Below are positions 26,729-34,944 of a DNA stretch of 64,000 bases, piece by piece; the stretch's first letter is position 1, and each line of letters starts with the position of its first letter. Source of the stretch: CAXBES01 sp963974915 (lineage in GTDB: Bacteria > Bacteroidota > Bacteroidia > Flavobacteriales > Flavobacteriaceae); the NCBI GenBank assembly GCA_963974915.1, contig CAXBES010000006.1:124001-188000 (forward strand). The letters run 5' to 3'. A model generated the notes under the pieces. That model was given only the letters and a program-made list of their open reading frames with translations. It did no database searches and was not told the origin of the DNA. The translations under genes and the position numbers were made by a program.

Positions 26729-26764
26729 AATAAGGGCGGCCTGCGGCCGCCCTTATTTTTTTTC
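26729..26764. terminator. Bidirectional intrinsic terminator overlapping the convergent stop codon
   Basis: AATAAGGGCGGCC (26729-26741) and GGCCGCCCTTATT (26745-26757) form a perfect 13-bp stem with a 3-nt loop and a T-run on the plus strand. The stop codon of the convergent gene (26753-26755) lies inside the right arm. Confidence 0.92.
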
Positions 26765-27664
26765 CAGTAAATCGTCTAAAGCCGACTCTAAGTTATAGTG
26801 TTTAAAAGTATATCCTCGCTGTTCTATTTTTCTTGAACTTACCAACTGACCCTCAGTCACCAGAATAGCCATTTCTCCTAGTGCGAGTTTTAAGAGAAAG
26901 GATGGTATATTTGGCAACCAGAACGGTACTTCCAACTTTTCGGCAATTTGTTTATTGAGTTTGTGATTAGTCACCGGATTTGGTGCAACTGCATTATAGA
27001 TTCCTTCCAACTGATTTTGCAGAATATGAAAATAAATACCTACAATGTCGTCAATATGTATCCATGGCAACCACTGTTTCCCACTTCCTATTGCTGCACC
27101 CATTCCATATTTAATCGGTTTAATTATGGTTGGGAACGCACCTTCTTCTTTCGAAAAAACAACCCCGGTTCGCACTTTGGCGACATCCATCCCCAAGGAT
27201 TTAAATTGCACTGCGGCGGCTTCCCAGGCTACGACTACTTCTGCTAAGAAACTATCATCTACTTCAGTATTTTCTTCAGTATAGAGCTTGGTTTTAGAAT
27301 TCGGGTACCTACTCACTCCGCTGGCAGATACAAAGTGTAGAATGTTATGATCAATTTGTTGTAGCGATTCATAAATTAGATTCGCAGTATGTGTTCTGCT
27401 TTCTAATATCGTTTTCTTATAACTCTTTGTCCACCGCTTAGAGATGGTAGCACCAACGAGATTCACGATCGCCGACACCCCTTCAAATGCTTTCTTATCA
27501 ATTTCATCATTGTCAGGATCCCAGTAAAAACCTTTATAGTTAGGCTTATCTTCTATTTTTTCACGACTGGTGGTAAAATAATTAACATTAATCCCATTCT
27601 CATGACAAAGTTCAACAAGTTTTGACCCTATTAGTCCGGTTGCTCCTGTAATGAGTACTTTCAT
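26753..27664 (-). CDS. TIGR01777-type NAD(P)-dependent epimerase (SDR39U1/YfcH family)
   Basis: A 303-residue extended SDR: TGATGLIGSK cofactor loop, ISKRWTKSYKK, and SASGVSRYPN, the family's atypical active-site segment. AEVVVAWEAAA, PWIHIDDIVGIY and a C-terminal DUF1731 domain (GEMAILVTEGQLVSSRKIEQRGY) follow. The physiological substrate is unknown. It is read toward, and ends inside, the terminator shared with yceI. Confidence 0.93.
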   Translation of the reverse strand: MKVLITGATGLIGSKLVELCHENGINVNYFTTSREKIEDKPNYKGFYWDPDNDEIDKKAFEGVSAIVNLVGATISKRWTKSYKKTILESRTHTANLIYESLQQIDHNILHFVSASGVSRYPNSKTKLYTEENTEVDDSFLAEVVVAWEAAAVQFKSLGMDVAKVRTGVVFSKEEGAFPTIIKPIKYGMGAAIGSGKQWLPWIHIDDIVGIYFHILQNQLEGIYNAVAPNPVTNHKLNKQIAEKLEVPFWLPNIPSFLLKLALGEMAILVTEGQLVSSRKIEQRGYTFKHYNLESALDDLLEKK

Positions 27665-27749
27665 TTTTTTTATAAAAATTACGAGTTTAATAAATCAAGT
27701 CCAAAGGGTTTAACGCAACATTATGAGTCTTTCAAAAACTCACATCACA

Positions 27750-27947
27750 GCGCGAAGCATTTGAGGAAAAAAATCACTCGAATGCTTCACTTTATAGCGC
27801 GAAGCATGTGAGGAAAAAAATCACTCGAATGCTTCATTTCACAGCGCGAAGCATGTGAGGAAAAAAATCACTCTAATGCTTCATTTCACAGCGCGAAGCA
27901 TTTGAGGAAAAAATCACTCGAATGCTTCATTTCACAGCGCGAAGCAT
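27750..27947. repeat. 47-bp tandem repeat array derived from the 3' end of mnmD
   Basis: The core GCGCGAAGCAT starts at 27750, 27797, 27844, 27891 and 27937, a period of 47 bp (46 for the last). The last copy is the coding end of mnmD. Each upstream copy repeats the final codons (Met-Leu-Arg-Ala-Val-Lys) and stop almost exactly, followed by an A/T-run. Each unit contains an inverted repeat GAAGCAT...ATGCTTC, so on the mnmD strand the message ends in a string of hairpins each close to a T-run. Confidence 0.88.
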
Positions 27948-28592
27948 TTCTCTTTTTCCGGGAGGCCCCGGCAGTCGTTCTACGGTAAATCCAACCGCCT
28001 GCATGGCTCTTCGCACACTACCTTTCGCCGAATACGTTACAAGCACGCCTTTTTCCCTGAGAGCATTGTACATGATCGTAAAAATGGTCTCAGTCCATAA
28101 TTCGGGTTGCACACGAGCCCCAAAAGCATCAAAATAAATAAGGTCATATTCATCCTGAGCTTTGATCTCTGAAAAGAATTGTTGCTTTTTAGTAAGACTA
28201 AAGTTTGATATTATTTCTGAAGTAACCTCCCAGGGTACCGAATGTAACTTTACAAATTCAGTTTCCGAAGCATTTAAAAGTGCAGGATAATTAAGCGCAG
28301 ATATTTCTGAAGCTTCCACAGGATAAGCCTCTATCCCGGTATAATCTATCTTTAGTGGAATTCTCTCTGCTTCAATCGCCGTAAGAAAAGCATTTAACCC
28401 TGTACCAAAACCAATTTCTAATATAGAAATATGATCCTTTAAGGACGTATTCTTATAAAAATGAAGACCCGATCTAATAAAAACATGCATGGCTTCTGCG
28501 ATAGCACCATGCTTAGAATGATATTGCTCATTCCAATCCGGAAGATGGATCGTTACAGACCCATCTCCGGTTTTAAGGAATTCACGTTTCAA
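27927..28592 (-). CDS. mnmD: tRNA (5-methylaminomethyl-2-thiouridine)(34)-methyltransferase MnmD
   Basis: A 221-residue SAM-dependent methyltransferase that completes the mnm5s2U34 wobble modification. It corresponds to the N-terminal half of MnmC, without the oxidoreductase half. The opening KTGDGSVTIHLPDWNEQYHS is family-typical, the SAM-binding loop is ILEIGFGTGLNAF, YDLIYFDAFG is the active-site strand and the C-terminus has VRRAMQAVGFTVERLPGPPGKREM. It ends in MLRAVK, encoded within the first unit of the tandem repeat. The next gene upstream stops 3 bp before its start. Confidence 0.93.
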   Translation of the reverse strand: MKREFLKTGDGSVTIHLPDWNEQYHSKHGAIAEAMHVFIRSGLHFYKNTSLKDHISILEIGFGTGLNAFLTAIEAERIPLKIDYTGIEAYPVEASEISALNYPALLNASETEFVKLHSVPWEVTSEIISNFSLTKKQQFFSEIKAQDEYDLIYFDAFGARVQPELWTETIFTIMYNALREKGVLVTYSAKGSVRRAMQAVGFTVERLPGPPGKREMLRAVK

Positions 28593-28595
28593 ATT

Positions 28596-29111
28596 TTATT
28601 GATTCTCCGGAATAAGAACTCCTGAAGACACAAAAGAAAGCGTACGTTTTGGCTCAGTAATTTGAGCTATCTCGTCTGCAGATTGTCCTGCATCTTCAGC
28701 ATAATGACGTTGCTCATCAACACTCATTTCCTCAACAAAAGCGATTCCGTCAACAATCACTTCCTGCCCGGCAATATCTTTCGGCATAAAGAAACCGTAG
28801 TCTTTAAATTTTACCATCGCTTCTTCCTCGCCCATATCCATTTTCATCCAACAACCTTTGTTCTGACAAACTTCCTTAACTTCCGATTTAAATTTCACGG
28901 CTACAGAATCTCCCGGTTTCAAATTTTTGTATTTTTCTTGAATTTCTCCCATCGACAGAACATTCTCATCGTTGATTTCCTCCCCAAAGGATTGATAATT
29001 CATAGCAACCTCTTCTACTTGAGTTTCAAGTTGTGCTTCATCTTTTTTCTTATCCTCGTTACACGCAACGAACACAAAAGACAAAACTGCAATAAATAGT
29101 AAGTTTTTCAT
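28596..29111 (-). CDS. DUF4920 lipoprotein
   Basis: A 171-residue lipoprotein. I start at the ATG at 29111 because it opens a clean signal peptide with lipobox FVFVAC; the frame runs upstream to 29213 but those codons do not look like a signal sequence. The mature domain carries KSEVKEVCQNKGCWMKMDMG, the Cys-x4-Cys-Trp-Met signature of DUF4920, suggestive of metal (copper-like) or redox chemistry though no activity is established. It is closely followed by mnmD (3-bp gap). Confidence 0.88.
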   Translation of the reverse strand: MKNLLFIAVLSFVFVACNEDKKKDEAQLETQVEEVAMNYQSFGEEINDENVLSMGEIQEKYKNLKPGDSVAVKFKSEVKEVCQNKGCWMKMDMGEEEAMVKFKDYGFFMPKDIAGQEVIVDGIAFVEEMSVDEQRHYAEDAGQSADEIAQITEPKRTLSFVSSGVLIPENQ

Positions 29112-29174
29112 TTTAAACTTTTCAGAAATTAGTAAATAGATAATATACTGCAAATTTATCATATTTTTAGATTT

Positions 29175-29202
29175 TTTGTGGTCAAAAAAATGAGTATTTT
29201 TG
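29175..29202 (+). promoter_or_regulatory. Promoter of the branched-chain aminotransferase gene
   Basis: TATTTTTG (29195-29202) matches TAnnTTTG and TTTG (29175-29178) lies 16 bp upstream, slightly short of the usual spacing. The predicted transcript would start about 12 nt before the ATG at 29222. Confidence 0.6.
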
Positions 29203-29221
29203 CAGCTAAACACAATACCCT

Positions 29222-30292
29222 ATGAATACCGTAAAATCACAACTCATTAACATACAAGTAGCTGAAAAATCCAGATTGGATCAAGTCGATTTCGACAACC
29301 TGGTCTTTGGAAGTACATTTACCGATCATATGTTCGAATGTGATTTTAAGAACGGAGCATGGCAGGAGCCAACAATAAGGCCTTACGGACCTCTTACCAT
29401 CTCCCCCGGAGCAAAGGTTTTTCACTACGGACAAGCAGTTTTTGAGGGAATGAAGGCTTATAAAGATGAGGAAGGCAAAATTTTCCTCTTTAGACCGGTC
29501 GAAAATTTTAAGCGTATAAATAAGTCTTCAAAACGTATGGCAATTCCCGAATTTCCGGAAGATATATTCTTTGAGGCACTTCATAAGTTAATGGAACTTG
29601 ATGGAGACTGGGTAAAACCCGGATTAGGTAATTCTCTTTATATACGTCCGTTTGCGATGGCAACTCAGGTTGGAGTATCTGCATCGCCTTCAGATCAATA
29701 TAAGTTCATGATCCTTATGTCACCCGCACAGGCTTATTATACCGGGGATGTTCGCGTTGTGATCGCAGAGCAATTTAGCAGGTCTGCTAATGGTGGAGTT
29801 GGTGCGGCTAAGGCTGCAGGAAATTACGGAGCTCAGTTCTATCCAACCAACTTAGCAAGAGAAAAAGGATTCCAACAAGTGATCTGGACCGATGCCAATG
29901 AACATAAATATCTCGAAGAAGCAGGTACAATGAATGTATTCTTCCGAATAAATGATACTCTTTTTACAGCACCAACCAGTGATAGAATATTAGATGGCGT
30001 AACGCGAAAAAGCGTTCTGAAATTAGCCGAAAAGAACGGAATTCACGTAGAAGTGCGCCCGGTATTAGTTAGTGAACTTGTTGAGGCAGCAAAAAACGGA
30101 TCGTTAAAGGAGATCTTTGGAGCAGGAACTGCTGCGGTTATTAGTCCGGTGAGCGCATTCGGGTATAAAGAAGACGTTTACGAAATTCCGAAACAGTCAG
30201 ATAGCTATGCTACCAGATTTAAAACGGAACTCATGAACATACAGCACAACAGATCTGAAGATCCATTTGGCTGGAGATATCCAATTGGATAG
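29222..30292 (+). CDS. ilvE: Branched-chain amino acid aminotransferase
   Basis: A 356-residue fold-type IV PLP enzyme that transaminates leucine, isoleucine and valine with 2-oxoglutarate. Visible landmarks are FHYGQAVFEGMKAY and LFRPVENFKRINKS near the N-terminus, AAGNYGAQF with the PLP-binding Lys region, and DANEHKYLEEAGTMNVFF plus GAGTAAVISPV in the C-terminal half. The length matches the bacterial BCAT-II class (about 355). It is monocistronic. Confidence 0.96.
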   Translation: MNTVKSQLINIQVAEKSRLDQVDFDNLVFGSTFTDHMFECDFKNGAWQEPTIRPYGPLTISPGAKVFHYGQAVFEGMKAYKDEEGKIFLFRPVENFKRINKSSKRMAIPEFPEDIFFEALHKLMELDGDWVKPGLGNSLYIRPFAMATQVGVSASPSDQYKFMILMSPAQAYYTGDVRVVIAEQFSRSANGGVGAAKAAGNYGAQFYPTNLAREKGFQQVIWTDANEHKYLEEAGTMNVFFRINDTLFTAPTSDRILDGVTRKSVLKLAEKNGIHVEVRPVLVSELVEAAKNGSLKEIFGAGTAAVISPVSAFGYKEDVYEIPKQSDSYATRFKTELMNIQHNRSEDPFGWRYPIG

Positions 30293-30308
30293 TCTATAGT
30301 ACATAGTT

Positions 30309-30400
30309 AATTGCAGCGCAAGAGGGATAGCAGCTAGCTACCGTGTAGCGCGAATAGCCCGACCCAGACTACTACTTTATAAGCGCGTCTGGGACTTGCC
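30309..30400 (+). repeat. Intergenic flavobacterial-type repeat element, copy A
   Basis: A GC-richer island in an AT-rich spacer: GGGATAGCAGC, AGCGCGAATAGCCCGACCC and a hairpin CCCAGAC (30363-30369) / GTCTGGG (30387-30393) ending in GGGACTTGCCC. The block order resembles an intergenic element I recall from other Flavobacteriia, and a diverged copy lies in reverse orientation at 30876-31026. Confidence 0.5.
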
Positions 30401-30442
30401 CAAAAAACTACATTCAATACCTATTTATTGAACTAGCAGCAA

Positions 30443-30829
30443 CTATTTTTCCAGAATTTCTTTAATATTTGGCTTAAAATAATTGGGTCCTTTAAGCACC
30501 TTTCCATCTTCACGGTAAATAGGTTTACCGTCTGCTCCCAATTTACTCATATTACTACGCTGGATTTCATTAAAAACTTCTTCAATTTTATGTTGCATCC
30601 CATGTTCAATAATGGTTCCACACAAGATATAAAGCATATCACCCAGTGCATCTGCAACCTCAACCAGATCGTTATTATTGGCAGCCTCGAGGTATTCCTC
30701 ATTCTCTTCGCGCATCAATTCGTAGCGAAGTAGATTTTTCTTTATCCCCAGATCTGCGGTTGGTGTTTCTTTAATTCCTAATCCAAATGCCGAGTGAAAT
30801 TCGTGAACGGCTCCTATTTTGTTTTTCAT
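30443..30829 (-). CDS. MazG-like/HisE-type nucleoside triphosphate pyrophosphohydrolase
   Basis: A 128-residue all-alpha NTP pyrophosphatase-type protein. The metal-binding motif is REENEEYLEA (ExxE) followed by EVADALGDMLYI (ExxD) in the next helix. The C-terminal GKPIYREDGKVLKGPNY is typical of the phosphoribosyl-ATP-pyrophosphohydrolase-like branch. Such enzymes cleave non-canonical NTPs to NMP and PPi. It is flanked on both sides by copies of an intergenic repeat element. Confidence 0.88.
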   Translation of the reverse strand: MKNKIGAVHEFHSAFGLGIKETPTADLGIKKNLLRYELMREENEEYLEAANNNDLVEVADALGDMLYILCGTIIEHGMQHKIEEVFNEIQRSNMSKLGADGKPIYREDGKVLKGPNYFKPNIKEILEK

Positions 30830-30875
30830 ACTTTATTCCGATTTAACGGGAGGTTTTAAATTGTAATATTTTTTT

Positions 30876-31026
30876 TGGCGTTCCCCATATACTCTATTTC
30901 AATCTCGAATTCGCAATGGGTCGCGCTTTCACTACTCGCTTCCAGCCCGTGCTTCGCTTTGACCTGGAGAGCTCAAACAAATAGCCTGCGGTAAACGCAG
31001 TCTAACCGTTCAATCGCTAACGCGAG
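30876..31026 (-). repeat. Intergenic flavobacterial-type repeat element, diverged inverted copy B
   Basis: Read on the minus strand: CTCGCGTTAGCGATTGAA, a GC-rich middle with a short hairpin (CTGCG...CGCAG), GAAAGCGCGACCCAT, and a terminal GGGGAACGCC. The block order matches copy A (30309-30400) with many substitutions. With the promoter at 31110 it fills the 309-bp gap between the two neighbouring genes; no gene is seen there. Confidence 0.45.
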
Positions 31027-31109
31027 ATATGTACTTTACTTTTAAAATAAATATCACTAAACAACGATAAAGAGTATTGTTGATTTAGCGAAAGCTTAGT
31101 GCAAATTTG

Positions 31110-31117
31110 TATTTTTG
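31110..31117 (+). promoter_or_regulatory. Candidate -7 box for the small membrane protein gene
   Basis: TATTTTTG matches TAnnTTTG, 21 bp before the ATG at 31139. No TTG sits at the usual distance upstream. Confidence 0.5.
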
Positions 31118-31138
31118 CAGTCGTAAAACTACAAATTT

Positions 31139-31327
31139 ATGTTTAGTACCGGTCAATTGATCTTCGCTCTTTTATTCGTGATCGCTTTTGTGTTCCTAAT
31201 GATCTTTAGTTACCGAAAAGATAAACGACTTCACAAAAAACACTACAAGGGTAGCTTTTGGATCCTGATCGGGTTTCTAGTGTTTGTAGCACTGTTGCTA
31301 TTCATCAAAACAGCATTAAAGGGATAA
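31139..31327 (+). CDS. Small two-helix membrane protein
   Basis: A 62-residue protein with two hydrophobic helices (residues about 6-24 and 41-58) joined by a strongly basic cytoplasmic loop (YRKDKRLHKKHYKG). Its own -7 box and an immediate strong terminator support a real single-gene unit. No domain name can be given; the positive loop suggests both termini face the periplasm. Confidence 0.75.
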   Translation: MFSTGQLIFALLFVIAFVFLMIFSYRKDKRLHKKHYKGSFWILIGFLVFVALLLFIKTALKG

Positions 31328-31357
31328 AAAAAGACCGTCTAAAGACGGTCTTTTTTT
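31326..31357. terminator. Bidirectional intrinsic terminator
   Basis: AAAAAAGACCGTC and GACGGTCTTTTTTT form a perfect stem around TAAA, with an A-run before and a T-run after. It lies between the convergent small membrane gene and the M49 peptidase gene. Confidence 0.92.
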
Positions 31358-31377
31358 ATCCAATTTCCTAAACCCTT

Positions 31378-33414
31378 TTAATTCTTCGCAGGCAAATTGC
31401 TAAAGTTCTTAGCGTAATCCAACATTTGAGATTCGAAGGACTCCGGCTGTACGATATCAAATCCTGTAATTTCGTCACCTTCCATTTTTGGTACGATCAT
31501 AGGATTTACGAATCCGCTGTACGGCGCAGAAGTGAATTGTTTATTACGTTCAAGGATCTCTTTGTGTAACTCTTGATCAACTTTAACTCCGTAACCTTCT
31601 ACTAAAGCTTCTACAGCCTCGTAATCGCCTTCAGATTTAATACGTTGTGTTTCACGTAAGAGTTGTCCAAACAGATCGTGTAATTTGTCGTAATCATTAA
31701 TCTTGAAATAAGTCTTCCCATCACGTGTTACTTTTTCAATCACGTTATCTGCTTTTCCTTTTTCGTAAGCCCAGGCCGATACCCACTGACGGTTACGCAT
31801 GTGAGCCTCTTCAACATCGTCTCCAAGATTTAAACGAATAAGTTGCGTCATCAATCCGTTTCTAATGTATCCGTCGTATGCCGCCATACCTACTTTTTTC
31901 CAGTCATCAACAAGTCCTAATTCCTGTAATTTTGGATTGTATAAATAGTACAGCCCAACTAGGTCGGCACGTCCCTCTTCTAATGTTGATGCGTAGTTTT
32001 TAAGTGTTTCTTTGGTTTCACCAACTCCCGGATTTAATTGTCCCGAGGCGTGTCCAATAACTTCGTGAAGAGCAGTGTGCAACTTATCTCCCAGTTGCCC
32101 GTATTCTTCTTCTAGTTCTAATTCTTCTTCGTCATGTACAAATTCTTTTAAACGCCCCGAATTCCCTGCATTGTTGTAAGCATGAATAATATTCCCTAAA
32201 GAAACAGATTTACTACCCACGGCAGCACGAATCCAGTTAGCGTTTGGTAAGTTAACACCAATTGGAGTACTTGGCGATGCATCACCGGCCTCACCCGCTA
32301 CATTAACCACTTTGTAAGTAACTCCCACGACATTTTTCTTTTTATGCTCATCCATTAATGGTGAGTTATCTTCAAACCACTGAGCATTTTCAGAAAGAAC
32401 TGCCATTTTCTGTGACATATCGAAATCCTTTATTTGAACGATGGTTTCGTAAGAACCTCTATACCCTAATGGATCGTTGTACACTTCTATAAAGCTGTTA
32501 ATATAGTCGATATTCCCTTCGGTAGCAGCAGTCCAGGCAACATTATAATCATCCCATGTTTGCAGGTCTCCGGTTTTATAATATTCGATCAATAAACCAA
32601 TAGCATCACCTTGTGCTTTATTTTCGGCTACTCCCTGAGCTTTTTCAAGCCATGAAATGATCTTATCGATAGCTTCACCGTATAGTCCACCCGACTTGTA
32701 CACTCTTTCTTTTAGTTCTCCTTTTTCCTTAACCAATTGTGAATTTAAACCGTATGATAAAGGTTTGGTTGGATCCGGTGATGTTTTATTTGCATAAAAT
32801 GTTTCTACATCCTTATTCGTAACATTTGGTCCGTAGAAATTTACGGCAGAAAGTGCAACGTTGTCTACGCCTTTCGCCTGATTTACCTTTTTAGCATCCT
32901 TATCGTTAAAGATCACTTCGAAAGCTTCTCCTTCAAGAGTAGTATTTGTCTCAGACAATAATGTCTGCAAATAGTCTGAAGAGAAATCCGGCTTTATTTT
33001 ATCGTTAGAATAATGGTGGTGGATTCCATTTGAAAACCATACTCGTTTCATATAGGTCACAAAATTCTTCCAGTCTTCAGAACTTTTATCGCCACTATAA
33101 TTAGTGTACACATTTTCGAGAGCCTTTCTAATGGTTAAATTATGTCTGTAGTTTTGATCCCACATAATATCGCGACCTTCCAATCCGGCTTGTACCAAAT
33201 AGTACACCAACTTCTGCTCTTTAAGTGAAAGTTGTTCCCATCCGGGTATTTGGTACCGTAGAACTTTAATGTCGGCAAACTGCTCTACCAGGTAGTTAAA
33301 ATCGTCTGTTTGTACTTCTGCAACTTCGGGTTCTGTTTTTTCTTTTTTCTCATCGGCACAAGAAAAGAACAGTAATCCACTCATAGCCATTGCTATAAAA
33401 AAAGTATTCTTCAT
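31378..33414 (-). CDS. M49-family metallopeptidase (dipeptidyl-peptidase III-like) lipoprotein
   Basis: A 678-residue zinc peptidase. The M49 signature HEVIGH is at residues 450-455 (HExxGH, one residue longer than the common HExxH) and the second motif EEGRAD at 479-484 supplies the third zinc ligand. A signal peptide with lipobox FFSC (Cys 19) predicts an envelope lipoprotein, unlike cytosolic eukaryotic DPP III. The family removes dipeptides from short peptides. Proteins of this group are sometimes mislabelled dihydrofolate reductase; nothing in the sequence supports that. Confidence 0.94.
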   Translation of the reverse strand: MKNTFFIAMAMSGLLFFSCADEKKEKTEPEVAEVQTDDFNYLVEQFADIKVLRYQIPGWEQLSLKEQKLVYYLVQAGLEGRDIMWDQNYRHNLTIRKALENVYTNYSGDKSSEDWKNFVTYMKRVWFSNGIHHHYSNDKIKPDFSSDYLQTLLSETNTTLEGEAFEVIFNDKDAKKVNQAKGVDNVALSAVNFYGPNVTNKDVETFYANKTSPDPTKPLSYGLNSQLVKEKGELKERVYKSGGLYGEAIDKIISWLEKAQGVAENKAQGDAIGLLIEYYKTGDLQTWDDYNVAWTAATEGNIDYINSFIEVYNDPLGYRGSYETIVQIKDFDMSQKMAVLSENAQWFEDNSPLMDEHKKKNVVGVTYKVVNVAGEAGDASPSTPIGVNLPNANWIRAAVGSKSVSLGNIIHAYNNAGNSGRLKEFVHDEEELELEEEYGQLGDKLHTALHEVIGHASGQLNPGVGETKETLKNYASTLEEGRADLVGLYYLYNPKLQELGLVDDWKKVGMAAYDGYIRNGLMTQLIRLNLGDDVEEAHMRNRQWVSAWAYEKGKADNVIEKVTRDGKTYFKINDYDKLHDLFGQLLRETQRIKSEGDYEAVEALVEGYGVKVDQELHKEILERNKQFTSAPYSGFVNPMIVPKMEGDEITGFDIVQPESFESQMLDYAKNFSNLPAKN

Positions 33415-33437
33415 TTTTAGTTTTTATTGGTTTTCAG

Positions 33438-33445
33438 CAAATGTA
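33438..33445 (-). promoter_or_regulatory. Candidate -7 box for the M49 peptidase gene
   Basis: On the minus strand TACATTTG (33445-33438) matches TAnnTTTG, 23 bp before the ATG at 33414. Confidence 0.5.
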
Positions 33446-33504
33446 GCAAAATATTGAATGTTAAAAATGATTATCTTAGCACAAATAATTAAATTCCCCA
33501 CAGT

Positions 33505-34566
33505 ATGAAATTAATAAAATACCTTTTATTTCTAATCCTAATCGTTTTAATTGGTGGTACTATCTATTTTGCCACCAAGGATGGTAGTTTCGACGTCGCA
33601 GAAAGCAAAGTCATGGCAGCGCCGGCCGAAGTGGTTTACAACAATGTAAAAGACTTTAAGAACTGGGAAGATTGGGGACCGTGGATGGGAACAGACCCGG
33701 ATATGAAGATTCATTATGCCGAAAAAACAGAAGGTGAAGGTGCTTCCTATTCGTGGACAAGCGATCATATGGAAGTTGGTAATGGAGCAATGACAACCAC
33801 TAAGGTAATTCCGAATAAAGAAATTAACCAAACTATTACGTTCAACACTCCCCTAGGCGATTCGAAAAGTGATGTTTATTGGTATTTTGAAAACACGGAA
33901 AACCCAGGAGAATCTAAAGTCACTTGGGGAATGAAGGGCGAACAATCGTTTATGGAAAAGATTTTTATGTCGTTTCAAGAGGGAGATATGGACACGGCGA
34001 TCTCTGAAATGTATAAAGAGGGATTAGATAGTATAGAAAATGTGGTCGTAAGAGAAATGAAACAATTTTCGATCAACGTTGACGGTATTACCCGATATGG
34101 GGGAGGCTACTATATGTATATGACTACCGCTGCTAAACAGAATGAAATAGGAGCAAAAATGGGGCCTATGCTGGGTCAGGTAATGGGCTATATGGACGAA
34201 AATGCCGTCGATTCTTCCGGCATGCCTTTTACCATTTACAATGAGATAGACGATTTAAATAACACGGTGATCTTCTCAGCATGTATCCCGGTTGCAGAAC
34301 GAATAATCACTCCGCCGGGAAGTCCTGTTGTATGTGGTTTTATGGAGCCTGTGACGACCTTAAAAACCACATTGAAAGGAAATTACGACAACCTACCTAC
34401 AGCTTACAACAAAGCCATGGAATATATTGCCTCTAATAACCTCACCATGCACCCAAATGCTAAAATGTTTGAAGTGTATAGTACAGATCCCGGAGAAGTT
34501 CCCAATCCTGCTAATTGGGTTACGGAAATTTATATTCCAATACTACAGGAAGAAGCGACTAACTAG
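33505..34566 (+). CDS. SRPBCC domain protein with GyrI-like effector-binding domain
   Basis: A 353-residue protein with an N-terminal membrane anchor (LLFLILIVLIGGTIYFA). An SRPBCC (Bet v1-like) hydrophobic-ligand domain covers about residues 30-185 (AAPAEVVYNNVKDFKNWEDWGPW). A C-terminal GyrI-like/AraC effector-binding-like domain spans about residues 190-350. This two-domain architecture recurs in Bacteroidota without assigned function. It is followed 6 bp later by crcB, so the two are likely co-transcribed. Confidence 0.87.
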   Translation: MKLIKYLLFLILIVLIGGTIYFATKDGSFDVAESKVMAAPAEVVYNNVKDFKNWEDWGPWMGTDPDMKIHYAEKTEGEGASYSWTSDHMEVGNGAMTTTKVIPNKEINQTITFNTPLGDSKSDVYWYFENTENPGESKVTWGMKGEQSFMEKIFMSFQEGDMDTAISEMYKEGLDSIENVVVREMKQFSINVDGITRYGGGYYMYMTTAAKQNEIGAKMGPMLGQVMGYMDENAVDSSGMPFTIYNEIDDLNNTVIFSACIPVAERIITPPGSPVVCGFMEPVTTLKTTLKGNYDNLPTAYNKAMEYIASNNLTMHPNAKMFEVYSTDPGEVPNPANWVTEIYIPILQEEATN

Positions 34567-34572
34567 ATTTTA

Positions 34573-34944
34573 ATGAAACAATTTTTATTGGTTTTTTTAG
34601 GTGGCGGACTAGGGAGTGCGCTGCGATATTGGATAGGCAAATATTTGAATAGTGCAGAAAACGGGATCCCTTATGGGACCTTTGCCGCTAATGTCTTAGG
34701 AAGTTTTTTAATTGGAATCATCTTGGGGTTAGCACTAAAGGGTAATAGCCTTTCAAACAACACTGTTCTCTTTTTAGCCACAGGATTCTGCGGAGGTTTT
34801 ACAACGTTCTCGGCATTCGCTTACGAAAATCATATCTTCTTAAAATCTGGGGATTTTATGACATTTGCATTCTATACCATAGGAAGTTTTATTATTGGCT
34901 TTGCAGCTGTCTTCTTTGGAATATGGTTGGTGAAGTTTCTTTAA
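34573..34944 (+). CDS. crcB: Fluoride ion channel CrcB/Fluc
   Basis: A 123-residue four-helix membrane protein. GGGLGSALRYWIGK, GTFAANVLGSFLIG and the Na+/fluoride-path motif TGFCGGFTTFSAFAYEN are Fluc hallmarks. The channel works as an antiparallel dimer that exports F-. No fluoride riboswitch is seen upstream; the gene is 6 bp behind the SRPBCC gene. Its stop overlaps the convergent DUF1684 stop by 4 bp. Confidence 0.95.
   Translation: MKQFLLVFLGGGLGSALRYWIGKYLNSAENGIPYGTFAANVLGSFLIGIILGLALKGNSLSNNTVLFLATGFCGGFTTFSAFAYENHIFLKSGDFMTFAFYTIGSFIIGFAAVFFGIWLVKFL

Noticed and set aside
27750..27947. CRISPR-like spaced repeats
   Set aside because: The repeats are contiguous with no variable spacers, the unit copies the mnmD coding end, and no cas gene is in the window.
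31378..33414. Dihydrofolate reductase annotation for the M49 protein
   Set aside because: The sequence has the HExxGH and EExRAD zinc motifs of M49 peptidases and no DHFR fold signature.
34560..34575. Fluoride riboswitch before crcB
   Set aside because: Only 6 bp separate crcB from the upstream gene, so there is no room for the riboswitch.
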